From an uncultured Methanobrevibacter sp. (GTDB taxonomy: Archaea; Methanobacteriota; Methanobacteria; Methanobacteriales; Methanobacteriaceae), in contig NZ_OMWD01000015.1 of assembly GCF_900314695.1 (NCBI RefSeq), positions 1 to 57,524 on the forward strand: a DNA stretch of 57,524 bases. Reading direction: 5' to 3'. The notes beneath the pieces were generated by a model. The model searched no databases and was not told where the DNA came from. It saw only the letters and a program-made list of their open reading frames with translations. Positions 26,506 to 34,974 of the stretch are shown here, one piece after another. The number at the start of each line of letters is the position of its first letter. Position 1 is the stretch's first letter. The position numbers and the translations under genes are program-made.

Positions 26506-26819
26506 TTAACCATCTCTACCCCGATAACTCTTTTAATAAGGTCATTTATTTGATCAGATGATCCTTCTGAGGACCCATCTTTATCAGGTATTTCAATTAT
26601 CATTGGTAATACATCAGAACCAATTTTCCTATTAATGTGTTCTCGTATTTCATTAGCCATTAATTGAGTAATGATAATAATTGAAATTTCATCATCTAAA
26701 AATTTATCAAAAGCTGCGATAGCTTCTTCTGAAGTGTTAACAACTTCAGCTTTTTTGACACCACCAAGTCTAAATCCAGATACAGTGTCAATATCACCTA
26801 TAATTGCTACAGAACTCAT
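26502..26819 (-). CDS. atpF: A-type ATP synthase subunit F
   Basis: 105 residues, the small Rossmann-like stalk subunit of the A1 rotor: SVAIIGDIDTVSGFRLGGVKKAEVV at the N-terminus is the family signature. It overlaps both neighbours by four bases (atpA and atpC), indicating translational coupling. Confidence 0.95.
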   Translation of the reverse strand: MSSVAIIGDIDTVSGFRLGGVKKAEVVNTSEEAIAAFDKFLDDEISIIIITQLMANEIREHINRKIGSDVLPMIIEIPDKDGSSEGSSDQINDLIKRVIGVEMVK

Positions 26820-27970
26820 ATTAACATCTCCATGATTTTAGAATTAGGGAAGTCTGCTTCTCTTTTTGCTCTTGCAATAATTTTTAAATTTTTAATTTCA
26901 TTTTCTTTTTGACTTAAATAACCAATAATTGGACCAACACCTAATGGTTTTTTAACGGATAAGGATTTTGCATAATTTGATGCATAAACATCCAATGCTT
27001 TTTCAAATACAGCTACTGAACCAGTTTCATTATATACTGGAATTACCTCAGTTAATGCTTCAGCATATTTTGTTCCTTCTAAACCAGACACCACATTAGT
27101 AACATCCGGAGATTCCATTAAATCTTTAAGTTTCCATTCACGTAATTGGTATCCTTCTTCTAACATATAAGGAGCAATTTGATCATAATCAAGACCATCT
27201 TGTTTTGCCCTTATAATTAATTTAAGATTAGCTACATCAACTTGAGTTCCAACATATGAATATACAATTTGTCTATTTTCATCAGCAGGAACATCAGAAG
27301 AACGTAATAAATTGCCTAAATAATATTTATCTAAAGCAGATTCTAATGGAAGAATCATATTAGTTTCTTCATATTGTGGAAGAGCATCTTCTAAAGCAGC
27401 CGCATATTCAGTACCATCTAAACTTGTGACAATATCAGTTACCTTTTCAGAATCAGCTAATGATTCCAAATCACCATATAATGATCCGCAAGGAATTAAT
27501 AATTCTTTAGTTTCATCTGGTGAAAGACCAACTTCCTTAGCAGTTAAAAGACTTTTAATGTTGTCTATGTCAGTTTTTTTAGACATGACAGCAAAAGGAT
27601 CTTTTACTTCCTTAGGAGCGATTCTTGCAATAAAGTCATAAGTATTAGCACGTTCAACATCCAATGCTTTATCAAGAGGATATTCATCAAGAACATCAGC
27701 ATATTCAGGAATACCTTTAAGATAGTTTTCAACTTCTTCTACATTGTTGGTTTCAACAATTTCAGAAATTTGTTTTTCATTAAATAGTCTTCCTTTTCTA
27801 GCTCTTACTCTTGCACTTGGGTTAAGATAAGGATAAATGTCCAAAACTGGTCTAGATGCAATGATTACAATAACTGCACCAACAATAAGAACTGCCATTA
27901 AACAGAACACAAGAAATGTTTCATGTGTAAGTCCAACAGAACTTATTAAAGTAGCAATTTCATCTGCCAT
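26816..27970 (-). CDS. atpC: A-type ATP synthase subunit C
   Basis: 384 residues, the funnel-like subunit that joins the rotor ring to the central stalk (V-type d homologue). An N-terminal membrane segment (residues about 15-40, VFCLMAVLIVGAVIVIIAS) precedes the usual alpha-helical C/d fold with three similar helical units (ANTYDFIARIAPKEV, KYYLGNLLRSSDVP, DVYASNYAKSLS). The extra hydrophobic N-terminus is a feature of Methanobacteriales versions. Confidence 0.93.
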   Translation of the reverse strand: MADEIATLISSVGLTHETFLVFCLMAVLIVGAVIVIIASRPVLDIYPYLNPSARVRARKGRLFNEKQISEIVETNNVEEVENYLKGIPEYADVLDEYPLDKALDVERANTYDFIARIAPKEVKDPFAVMSKKTDIDNIKSLLTAKEVGLSPDETKELLIPCGSLYGDLESLADSEKVTDIVTSLDGTEYAAALEDALPQYEETNMILPLESALDKYYLGNLLRSSDVPADENRQIVYSYVGTQVDVANLKLIIRAKQDGLDYDQIAPYMLEEGYQLREWKLKDLMESPDVTNVVSGLEGTKYAEALTEVIPVYNETGSVAVFEKALDVYASNYAKSLSVKKPLGVGPIIGYLSQKENEIKNLKIIARAKREADFPNSKIMEMLI

Positions 27971-27985
27971 AATTTATCCTCCTAA

Positions 27986-28597
27986 TTATTTAAATAATAT
28001 TTCAGCAACTTCACTACGTAAGATACTTTTAAATCTATCTAATCTAGCTTCAATAGTGTTATTTACTTCAATATCACCATTACTTGTTTTTAAAATAGCT
28101 CCACCCATAGCATCAATAGGTTCACCTAATGTAAAAGTGATATCTTCAACTTGGAAAGTAGAGCTTCCTGAAAGTTGACCTTTTATATTGTTAGTGTCAG
28201 CTTCATTTAATTGAATAATTAAATCTTTACTACCTATTTCATCAGCAGCCTCTTTAATCATTTTACTTAATGAATCTTCATATTCATCATCACCAGAAGC
28301 AGCTTTAGCTTTCAGTTCATCAGTAGCTTTTGCGAAAGCAGCTTCAATGACTTCTTCTTTAGCGCCTAATTCTGCTCTACGAGCATTCATCTTAGCTTCA
28401 GAGATAATTTGCTGATATCTCATTTCAGATTGTTTTTTACCATTTTCTGATATTTTGGTTTTTTCAGTTTCTGCGGTTTTTTCAGCTTTTGCAGTAATTG
28501 TCGCAACTTCTGCATTAGCTTCTTGAATGATTACATCAGCTTTCTCTTGGGCTTCAGACATAATGCTTGAAACAATTTTATCTGTGCCTGAGCTCAT
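27986..28597 (-). CDS. atpE: A-type ATP synthase subunit E
   Basis: 203 residues, peripheral stalk subunit. Residues 1-95 are an Ala/Glu/Lys-rich coiled coil (EAQEKADVIIQEANAEV...), followed by a small alpha/beta head (about 100-203) ending IEARLDRFKSILRSEVAEILF. It lies between atpK and atpC and has an AAGGAGGCAAT ribosome site. Confidence 0.94.
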   Translation of the reverse strand: MSSGTDKIVSSIMSEAQEKADVIIQEANAEVATITAKAEKTAETEKTKISENGKKQSEMRYQQIISEAKMNARRAELGAKEEVIEAAFAKATDELKAKAASGDDEYEDSLSKMIKEAADEIGSKDLIIQLNEADTNNIKGQLSGSSTFQVEDITFTLGEPIDAMGGAILKTSNGDIEVNNTIEARLDRFKSILRSEVAEILFK

Positions 28598-28615
28598 ATA
28601 AATTGCCTCCTTAAC

Positions 28616-29101
28616 TTATAAGATTCCACCGAATACCATAAGTAAAATAGCAATCAAGAAACCGTAAATAGCTTGTGTCTCTGGTAATGCAGAGAAAATA
28701 ATACCACGAGCAAACATATCATTGTCTTCTACAATAGCACCAACGGAAGATGCTGCAGCGATACCTTGTCCCATACCGGAACCTAAACCTGCGAAACCAA
28801 TGGATGCACCTACACCGATAGCAATAATACCTGCTTCTAAAGTTAATTTAGTTGCATTTCCACCTAATAAACCTGAGAATACTAATAATAAGATTGCAAC
28901 CAAGAAACCGTAAATAGCCTGAGTTTCTGGTAATGCAGAGAAAATAATACCTCTTGCAAACATGTCGTTATCTTCTGCAACTGCTCCTACAGAACCAGCA
29001 GCTGCCATACCTTGACCTAAACCGGAACCTAATCCGGCAAAACCAATTGCTACTCCAGCACCAATAGCTGCTAAAGCAGCACCTAATCCTATTTCTGCCA
29101 T
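28616..29101 (-). CDS. atpK: A-type ATP synthase proteolipid, doubled c subunit with sodium-type ligands
   Basis: 161 residues, four membrane helices made of two near-identical hairpins. Each hairpin has a Gly-rich first helix (GLGSG.GQG, with a Gln at the ligand position) and a second helix with the carboxylate in LPETQAIYGF. Compared with the sodium-type c subunit of Ilyobacter (GQG Gln and ESTGIY), Gln, Glu, the following Thr and the Tyr four residues later are all kept, twice. This predicts sodium coupling, with one ion site per hairpin. Sodium coupling has been reported for the Methanobrevibacter ruminantium enzyme. The sequence EDNDMFARGIIFSALPETQAIYG occurs in both halves. Confidence 0.95.
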   Translation of the reverse strand: MAEIGLGAALAAIGAGVAIGFAGLGSGLGQGMAAAGSVGAVAEDNDMFARGIIFSALPETQAIYGFLVAILLLVFSGLLGGNATKLTLEAGIIAIGVGASIGFAGLGSGMGQGIAAASSVGAIVEDNDMFARGIIFSALPETQAIYGFLIAILLMVFGGIL

Positions 29102-29164
29102 ATTTATTCACCTTTGAAATAATATCAATTTTTAAATATAATTTAAGATATAAATGAAAAATTT

Positions 29165-31168
29165 TTAATTTTTAATTTTTGTAAATGTCCTTTTTGCTTT
29201 GAAAGCTTCGAATTTACCTTTACCTTCCATGAAGAATTGAGAGAAAAATTCCACATAGTTAAGACGTAAAGCGTTAATAAATGCACCTAATACTTGGAAC
29301 AAGAAGTTTGCGATATGACCAAATACAAATACGATTATAGCAAGGATTATACCTACCATAGGGATCATTTGATCAACCATTACAGCCAAGATGTTTACTG
29401 TCATAGCAATACCACCTGTAGCCAAACATAATGCTAAAAGACGAGCATATGATAAAACATCTCCCATGAAACCGAAAACATCCATCACACCATATGCACC
29501 ATTAGCCCATATTAACATTCCAAGGGTTACAACTATTAATACTCCACCTAATACCATACCAATAATACCTATTGAAGGTATGAGATATCCTAAAGCGAGT
29601 AAAATAATTCCAGCTTCAAATATAAACCAACAAATTTGAGAACCAATAGCTTCTTTAACATTTCCATATCTAAAGTTGTTAATAGCACCTAAGATAAAAC
29701 CAATGTTAGTATAAACAACACCAATACCGATAGCTATTTTCAAAATAGTATCTGGGTGTTTAAATGCGTCAACAGGTCCATATACAGTTGGCAACTTAGT
29801 ATGTAAAATCCTACTAGCGAAATCCCCAATACATCCATTGGTTATCAAACCCAGTACAACGGCCCACAGACCAGACCAGATTAAAATCCAACCAAATGCA
29901 TTCATGGAATCACTGGTTTTACCTAAACCACGTAATAAAACAACACCAATAAGAGATACGAATAAACCATAAAATGCATCAGTTAAACAGAACCCGAAGA
30001 AGAACGGGAATGTAATTGCAACAAAAATTGTTGGATCCATAGAGTTATAACGTACCGGTGAGTACATATCCACGAGGAATTCGAAAGGTTTTGAATACCA
30101 TCCATTTTGTTGTAAAATAGGAACATCTTCATCATCTGTACCTTCAACCTCTATTGTTTCAAAGGCACAATGTCCATCAGAACTTTTTTCAACTAATTGT
30201 TCAACTTTTTCAGTGTCTTTTTTTGGTACCCAACCTTCAAAGACATAAGCATCTTTAGTTTGAACAAAAGATGAAAGAATTTCATTCTTTTCTTTTTCAT
30301 TTTCTAATTGTTCTTTGAGAGCTAATATCTCATCATCCCACTGTTCAGCAACGGCTTTCAATTCAGCTTTAATTGAAGCACGTTCTGATTCAATGGTTAA
30401 TAATCTTGCATCAGCATTTGAAATAACCTGTTGAGGAGTACCTTCAACATTACCTATTTCAATTTTCTCAAAGTCATATTTACGAAGTGTTGAATAAACT
30501 TCATCACTAAATTCATTTAATGTTACTACAACGATAATGTCTCCTTCTTTATCATCCGCAGGAACAGTAAATACATCTAATTCATCTGTCAAGTTACTTA
30601 ATTTATTTTTGATTTCTGAAGTAGATTCAGCATTAATCCTTCCAACAGTAGTAGAAGTGTACTTTGAATCTTTTAAAAGAGCTAAATCCATGTCAAAATT
30701 AGATAAGCGATTAGCCAAACTTTTATTAGACTTGAGTTCACTTGTTTCAGTGTCGAGTGCGGTAAGTTTTCCTTCTATAACACTTGTTTTAGCTTCCACC
30801 TGGGATAGAGTGTCTTCAGCTTTTTCAATAAAAGCTTCAGTATCTAATTTCTCAACTTCTTTTTGAACTGGCATGTCTGGACTAATAAAAGACATTAAAG
30901 TGTCCTTTAACCCATGGCCTTCTGATAAAGAATTTCCTAATAGTTCAGATATACCATTTGTTTTCATGAGAAGTGAAGATAATTTACCAGTGTATGGAGT
31001 AGCTTTAGCAGGAGTAACTAATTCCGCTAATTCAGGATCTTGCTGAACGCTATCAGAAATATCACTGACTTGTAAAAGCCCTGATTCGTGGAGAGCATCC
31101 ACAGTCGGAGCTACATACTTATCAAGTGTAACAATTCTAATTTTACGCATTCTAGCTGTCTTGAACAT
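29165..31168 (-). CDS. atpI: A-type ATP synthase subunit I
   Basis: 667 residues, stator subunit that carries the ion path. Residues 1-360 are a cytosolic domain with coiled coils, and about 385-650 hold seven to eight membrane helices. The conserved Arg of the ion pathway lies in INALRLNYVEFFSQFF near the C-terminus. The segment YNSMDPTIFVAITFPFFFGFCLTDAFYG at the first helix is the usual family signature. It starts eleven bases after atpH. Confidence 0.96.
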   Translation of the reverse strand: MFKTARMRKIRIVTLDKYVAPTVDALHESGLLQVSDISDSVQQDPELAELVTPAKATPYTGKLSSLLMKTNGISELLGNSLSEGHGLKDTLMSFISPDMPVQKEVEKLDTEAFIEKAEDTLSQVEAKTSVIEGKLTALDTETSELKSNKSLANRLSNFDMDLALLKDSKYTSTTVGRINAESTSEIKNKLSNLTDELDVFTVPADDKEGDIIVVVTLNEFSDEVYSTLRKYDFEKIEIGNVEGTPQQVISNADARLLTIESERASIKAELKAVAEQWDDEILALKEQLENEKEKNEILSSFVQTKDAYVFEGWVPKKDTEKVEQLVEKSSDGHCAFETIEVEGTDDEDVPILQQNGWYSKPFEFLVDMYSPVRYNSMDPTIFVAITFPFFFGFCLTDAFYGLFVSLIGVVLLRGLGKTSDSMNAFGWILIWSGLWAVVLGLITNGCIGDFASRILHTKLPTVYGPVDAFKHPDTILKIAIGIGVVYTNIGFILGAINNFRYGNVKEAIGSQICWFIFEAGIILLALGYLIPSIGIIGMVLGGVLIVVTLGMLIWANGAYGVMDVFGFMGDVLSYARLLALCLATGGIAMTVNILAVMVDQMIPMVGIILAIIVFVFGHIANFLFQVLGAFINALRLNYVEFFSQFFMEGKGKFEAFKAKRTFTKIKN

Positions 31169-31179
31169 ATAATCTCACA

Positions 31180-31494
31180 CTACAAAATATTTTTGACAAT
31201 AACTGAAGCAGCTTCATCTACATTAGCCATAGCAGCATTTTTAATGCTAGCAACATCTTCATCGGACTTTTTGGCAATAGATTCTGCTTCTACCTTAGCT
31301 TTATCTTCTGCATCAAAAACAGTATTTTTAGCTTCATCTTCTGCCTCACCTTTAGCTTGAGAAATGATTTCTTCAGCTTTTACTTTTGATTCAGCAATTA
31401 AGTCTTTAGATTGAGACTCTGAATCAATAATAAGTTGTTCAGCATCAGCTTCAGCTTTTTTTATCATTGCGATTGCGTCTGATATCTCTGCCAT
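31180..31494 (-). CDS. atpH: A-type ATP synthase subunit H
   Basis: 104 residues, almost entirely a charged coiled coil (AEADAEQLIIDSESQSKDLI...EDEAKN...EDKAKVEAESIAKK). It pairs with subunit E in the peripheral stalk. First gene of the operon; it has a GGTGAT ribosome site and a clear TATA box about 40 bases upstream. Confidence 0.93.
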   Translation of the reverse strand: MAEISDAIAMIKKAEADAEQLIIDSESQSKDLIAESKVKAEEIISQAKGEAEDEAKNTVFDAEDKAKVEAESIAKKSDEDVASIKNAAMANVDEAASVIVKNIL

Positions 31495-31530
31495 AATTAA
31501 TCACCATGGTACACTTATTTTTATTGTGCA

Positions 31531-31545
31531 ATATATATATCTTTT
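31531..31545 (-). promoter_or_regulatory. Promoter of the ATP synthase operon
   Basis: On the minus strand AAAAGATATATATAT gives a strong archaeal TATA box about 40 bases before the atpH start. With initiation about 25 bases downstream, the leader would be about 15 bases and hold GGTGATTAATT. Same spacing as the promoters at 34088 and 40368. Confidence 0.6.
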
Positions 31546-31659
31546 ACTATTTAATATTAGTAAAAATAGCTGAAATTTAATTTAGATTAAAAAAAGATAT
31601 TCAAAATACAAAATGTATATAAAAATTGTTAATAAAAAAAAGAATAAAAGATAAATAAT

Positions 31660-32010
31660 TTATCTATAGAACCATTTCAAAATACTAGGAGGTAATTTTT
31701 GTAAATAAGCCAGGATAGCTATTATAATTATTATTACTCCAACTATAAGCAGTTCTATATTAAATGGATAATCCAATAACATATATCCGCTGACACCAAT
31801 TACAATCCCCTCAAAAAAGAAAACTGCCTTGGTCCAAGATGGATTGAATAATATTATCAAATATGCAATAGCAATCGTAATCAATATAATTGTAGTTGCC
31901 ATAACATCATTAGTTAATGGTTGATGTCTTAAAATTGGTAACAAAGCCCAAACAATCAACATTACGGCCAACAACACACCCAATATTTTAAACATTTTAA
32001 CATTTGCCAT
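31660..32010 (-). CDS. Unknown small membrane protein
   Basis: 116 residues with four hydrophobic helices (about 10-25, 38-55, 63-78 and 86-105) and a short tail KLPPSILKWFYR. I do not recognise it. It is not obviously in the atp operon (165 bases from atpH). A divergent gene starts 61 bases upstream at 32072. Function unknown. Confidence 0.6.
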   Translation of the reverse strand: MANVKMFKILGVLLAVMLIVWALLPILRHQPLTNDVMATTIILITIAIAYLIILFNPSWTKAVFFFEGIVIGVSGYMLLDYPFNIELLIVGVIIIIIAILAYLQKLPPSILKWFYR

Positions 32011-32071
32011 AATAACACTAATTTTAATATCAACTTCATAATATTTATATCATTTTATCTAATGAATATAT

Positions 32072-32401
32072 ATGGAACGAGCAGTTTGGATAATTTTAAA
32101 TAAAAATTTTTCACTTACATTGGATAGTGAAATCAAAAACGGCAAATTAGTTGATAAAAAATTCTCTCCTGGAGAAGACATTTGGACTGAAGAACTTCCC
32201 AGATTAGGTTTTAGCAATGAGGAAATTCAAAAGGATTATGATAAATTTATAAATGACATCATAGCATTATTTAGCGAACCCAACGCAAACCAAGTATTTT
32301 CTGATGCCAAAATAGGTGAAGAATCAGAATACCTCAATGCAAAAAGTCCGCTGCTGATAAGAAAAATAGAAGAATATAGTGTGGATGAAATTATAAAATA
32401 G
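32072..32401 (+). CDS. Unknown 109-residue protein
   Basis: A soluble, acidic protein: LDSEIKNGKLVDKKFSPGEDIWTEELPRLGFSNEEIQKDY, with a predicted helical C-terminus. No known motif recognised. Its last 11 bases overlap the end of the convergent gene at 32391. The start has no strong ribosome site. It may be a lineage-specific protein. Confidence 0.55.
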   Translation: MERAVWIILNKNFSLTLDSEIKNGKLVDKKFSPGEDIWTEELPRLGFSNEEIQKDYDKFINDIIALFSEPNANQVFSDAKIGEESEYLNAKSPLLIRKIEEYSVDEIIK

Positions 32402-32729
32402 CATTTGCCTTATTCAATACATCATCCATGCTGTCAAATTCAAGCTTTTCACCATCTTCCCCGACTTTTTCAGTTGTAATCAATACATGGGGAGATGCCC
32501 AGAGATATGAATATGCAAAATAAGCAAGATTAATAAACAAAAATAGCATTGATACCTGCAAAGCCAAAATTAAGCAGACAACCTGAATTAATAAATTTCC
32601 ATACCTTCTTTTTTTCATTAAAGCAAAATTATCTTCACTTTCAATCATTATAAATTTTTTCTCAGATAACTTCTCTGAAATTTTTTTTATCTCTTCAGAG
32701 CTATCTGCACTTAAAATAAAAAGTTTCAT
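32391..32729 (-). CDS. Unknown membrane protein
   Basis: 112 residues. Residues about 45-75 form one or two membrane helices (LLIQVVCLILALQVSMLFLFINLAYFAYSYLW), flanked by a soluble N-terminus with an alpha/beta look and an acidic C-terminus. It starts one base after the nitroreductase stop codon and is probably its downstream operon partner. Not recognised. Confidence 0.6.
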   Translation of the reverse strand: MKLFILSADSSEEIKKISEKLSEKKFIMIESEDNFALMKKRRYGNLLIQVVCLILALQVSMLFLFINLAYFAYSYLWASPHVLITTEKVGEDGEKLEFDSMDDVLNKANAIL

Positions 32730-32730
32730 T

Positions 32731-33240
32731 TTAATCTATGTAAACAACAAATTCATCCAACTCTTTTCTTGGAGTGTCTCTTGGTTCAGCATTACCATAT
32801 CCCAATGGAGTAAATAGTACTGCTTCTTCATTTTCATCCAAGTTTAAAAATTGATGAGCTTTATTTTTCTTAAATGCTCCAATATAACATGTGCCGAGAC
32901 CTACATCTGTAGCAGCCAAAATCATATGATCCATAACTATTGTTGCATCAATATCAGAAATGTTTTTTCCATCCCATGGCCTTGTCCATGCCTTATCCAA
33001 TTCTGCAACAACACACAATACATATGGTGCTTCTACAAACCATTTGGCTCCATAAATCTCAGACAATTCTTGTTTATATTTTTTAGTATCAATGACAAAT
33101 ACCTTAAATGGCTGTGCATTAACGCCTGTTGGCGCAATTGTAGCTGCTTTTAAAACATATTCAAGTTTTTCTTTTTCAACTTCCTTATCAAGATATCCTC
33201 TAACACTGTACCTTTCATTAATTACATCACTAAATTCCAT
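32731..33240 (-). CDS. Nitroreductase-family protein
   Basis: 169 residues from ATG 33240, which has an AGGTGA site; an ATG at 33255 lies upstream of that site and is less likely. Family motifs: INERYSVRGYLD (FMN-phosphate contact), APTGVNAQPFKVFVI, ATDVGLGTCYIGAF and TPLGYGNAEPRDTPRKELDEFVVY. Homologues reduce nitro compounds or quinone-like substrates with FMN. It directly follows the citrate-synthase-like gene and probably shares its transcript. Physiological substrate unknown. Confidence 0.88.
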   Translation of the reverse strand: MEFSDVINERYSVRGYLDKEVEKEKLEYVLKAATIAPTGVNAQPFKVFVIDTKKYKQELSEIYGAKWFVEAPYVLCVVAELDKAWTRPWDGKNISDIDATIVMDHMILAATDVGLGTCYIGAFKKNKAHQFLNLDENEEAVLFTPLGYGNAEPRDTPRKELDEFVVYID

Positions 33241-33244
33241 TTTT

Positions 33245-34042
33245 TCACCTTCCATAATATTCTATATCATCAAGATCACAGAATCTTCTGAATTCCTCTT
33301 CTTCCATTTTCTCTTCATTGATGTGTGCTATAATACCCGGAATTCTTCCAATGATAAATATTCCTAGACCAGTTTCAGGATCAAAACCCAAATCTGACAG
33401 AATCGCTGCATTTGCACCATCGACATTCAATCTAATTCCTTTCTTTTGATATGCCAAATCTTCAACTGCCAATGCAAGTTTGATATGAGGTCCGACAAAG
33501 CCCTCCTTTATGACTATGTCCATTAATTTATCAGCTCTTGGGTCGACATTATGATACCTATGACCAAAACCAGGAATCTTTTTTTCTCCCAGAATATATT
33601 CATTATAAATATCAATGGCTAAACTTGCAATCTGCTTATTGTCAAGAGCAGAATCTTCAGTTAAATACAAAGAGTTAATTTTAGATTGATATAACTCCAT
33701 TGTTTTTTGGATAGCTCCAGCATGCTTATGGCCGAAGGACAATAATGCTCCTGCAACTGCTGAATTAATTGGAGAGCCTGATGAAGCAACCAAACGTGCA
33801 GTCTGAGTGCTTGGCGGAGTAACACCATGATCACAAAAAGAAACCAGGACATGATTGAATATTTTTCCTTCCTTAATAGAAGGCAATTTTCCTTTCAACA
33901 ATAAATAAATCATGTCACTATATCTTATTTTTTCAATCAAATCTCTCTGATTATATCCTCGAGTAATAATTTTATCCGTTTCAACTTTAGAAATTGTAGT
34001 TTTTAATGAACGAGGACTGACTCTAAAATTATTTTCACTCAT
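33245..34042 (-). CDS. Small citrate-synthase-like protein (possible citryl-CoA lyase)
   Basis: 265 residues, far shorter than ordinary citrate synthase (about 370-430), but the active-site pieces are visible: HKHAG, the GFGHRYH motif (with His) and NVDGANA (with Asp). The short form resembles the CitE-independent citryl-CoA lyase or C-terminal ATP-citrate lyase type. It would make or cleave citrate, methylcitrate or citryl-CoA type products. It has its own TATA box at 34088-34095. Immediate neighbours are a nitroreductase-family gene downstream and the fumarase alpha-type gene upstream. Which direction the reaction runs is inference. Confidence 0.75.
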   Translation of the reverse strand: MSENNFRVSPRSLKTTISKVETDKIITRGYNQRDLIEKIRYSDMIYLLLKGKLPSIKEGKIFNHVLVSFCDHGVTPPSTQTARLVASSGSPINSAVAGALLSFGHKHAGAIQKTMELYQSKINSLYLTEDSALDNKQIASLAIDIYNEYILGEKKIPGFGHRYHNVDPRADKLMDIVIKEGFVGPHIKLALAVEDLAYQKKGIRLNVDGANAAILSDLGFDPETGLGIFIIGRIPGIIAHINEEKMEEEEFRRFCDLDDIEYYGR

Positions 34043-34087
34043 GATTTTCTTATCCTTTTTTAATTAATTAAACATATATGAATAAAG

Positions 34088-34095
34088 TATATAAA
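34088..34095 (-). promoter_or_regulatory. TATA box of the citrate-synthase-like gene
   Basis: TTTATATA on the minus strand, 46 bases before ATG 34042, directly after the stop codon of the fumarase alpha-type gene. It suggests a separate transcript for the citrate-synthase-like and nitroreductase genes. Confidence 0.55.
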
Positions 34096-34097
34096 TT

Positions 34098-34970
34098 TTA
34101 CAATTTCAAACAGGCAACTCTCGGTTCAACAAAACAAGAAGGCCTGACTGAAACTATTCTAACGCCACTTGCCCTTTGATTTCCAATATTTACATATGAA
34201 CCTAAAACAGTTGTTTTTCCTCCCAAACCTAAAGGACCTATTTGACTTTCATTTAACTTGGATGAAACAAATTTTTCCACATCGCTCTGATTATCCAAAT
34301 TACCATAAGCTATTGCCTTTAACAAAAGAGATGTTGCTTCAAAATGTGTCCTTCCAATGCCAATTGCTGGAATTGAAGGAGTGCATCCCAACATCTTCAA
34401 TGAATCGTTTAACCACCCGCCAGCTGTTGAAATCACATTGGAAAAAGAACGCTTATGATAAACTCTCAATGTTTTGGCTCTTATTTCAGGACCTCCCCCT
34501 TCAAGCAAAAAATGAATGTTTAGAGTATCCGGCGAAATATCTCTTTTGTAAGTAGATTCATCATTTGCACAATCTATCAAAATAGGCGCTGGCTTAAGCA
34601 TTCCCGGTTTTTCAAATAAACCTTCACTTTGTTCAATTCTTTCAATGTCATTTCCTTTTACTGCCATTGGCCTTGCAGGAAGGGAATTTAAACCCAATTC
34701 TATTCCTTCATGAATCTGACTTAATAGCTCCCCAGTAATCTGTCTTTCAGAGCCTATTTCTACAATGACATGGGCAATTCCAGTATCATCACATAATGGA
34801 AACTTGGTATCTTGAGCAACATTATAGTTTTCTAAAATTTGTGATAAGCACCATGCAGCATTTTCATTTGTTTCCATTTCAATAGCCCTTTCAAGAGCTC
34901 TCAATTTATCATCGGATAATTTAGTTGAAGCTTCAACAATAGATTTAGAAATATCATTAACAATATCCAT
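34098..34970 (-). CDS. Class I fumarase or tartrate dehydratase alpha-type subunit
   Basis: 290 residues from ATG 34970 (GTGATTTT site). The upstream in-frame ATGs lie inside the preceding gene and are rejected. The iron-sulfur ligands are apparent: Cys in FPLCDDTG, Cys in LGCTPS and Cys in SCFVEP or VACL near the end; Gly-rich GIGIGRTHFEA follows. The family adds water to fumarate or related acids using a 4Fe-4S cluster. These enzymes normally need a beta subunit, which is not in the window. The gene sits four bases after the U32-like gene, in the same operon. The start MDIVNDIS is typical of the alpha-type N-terminus. Confidence 0.82.
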   Translation of the reverse strand: MDIVNDISKSIVEASTKLSDDKLRALERAIEMETNENAAWCLSQILENYNVAQDTKFPLCDDTGIAHVIVEIGSERQITGELLSQIHEGIELGLNSLPARPMAVKGNDIERIEQSEGLFEKPGMLKPAPILIDCANDESTYKRDISPDTLNIHFLLEGGGPEIRAKTLRVYHKRSFSNVISTAGGWLNDSLKMLGCTPSIPAIGIGRTHFEATSLLLKAIAYGNLDNQSDVEKFVSSKLNESQIGPLGLGGKTTVLGSYVNIGNQRASGVRIVSVRPSCFVEPRVACLKL

Positions 34971-34974
34971 AAAA

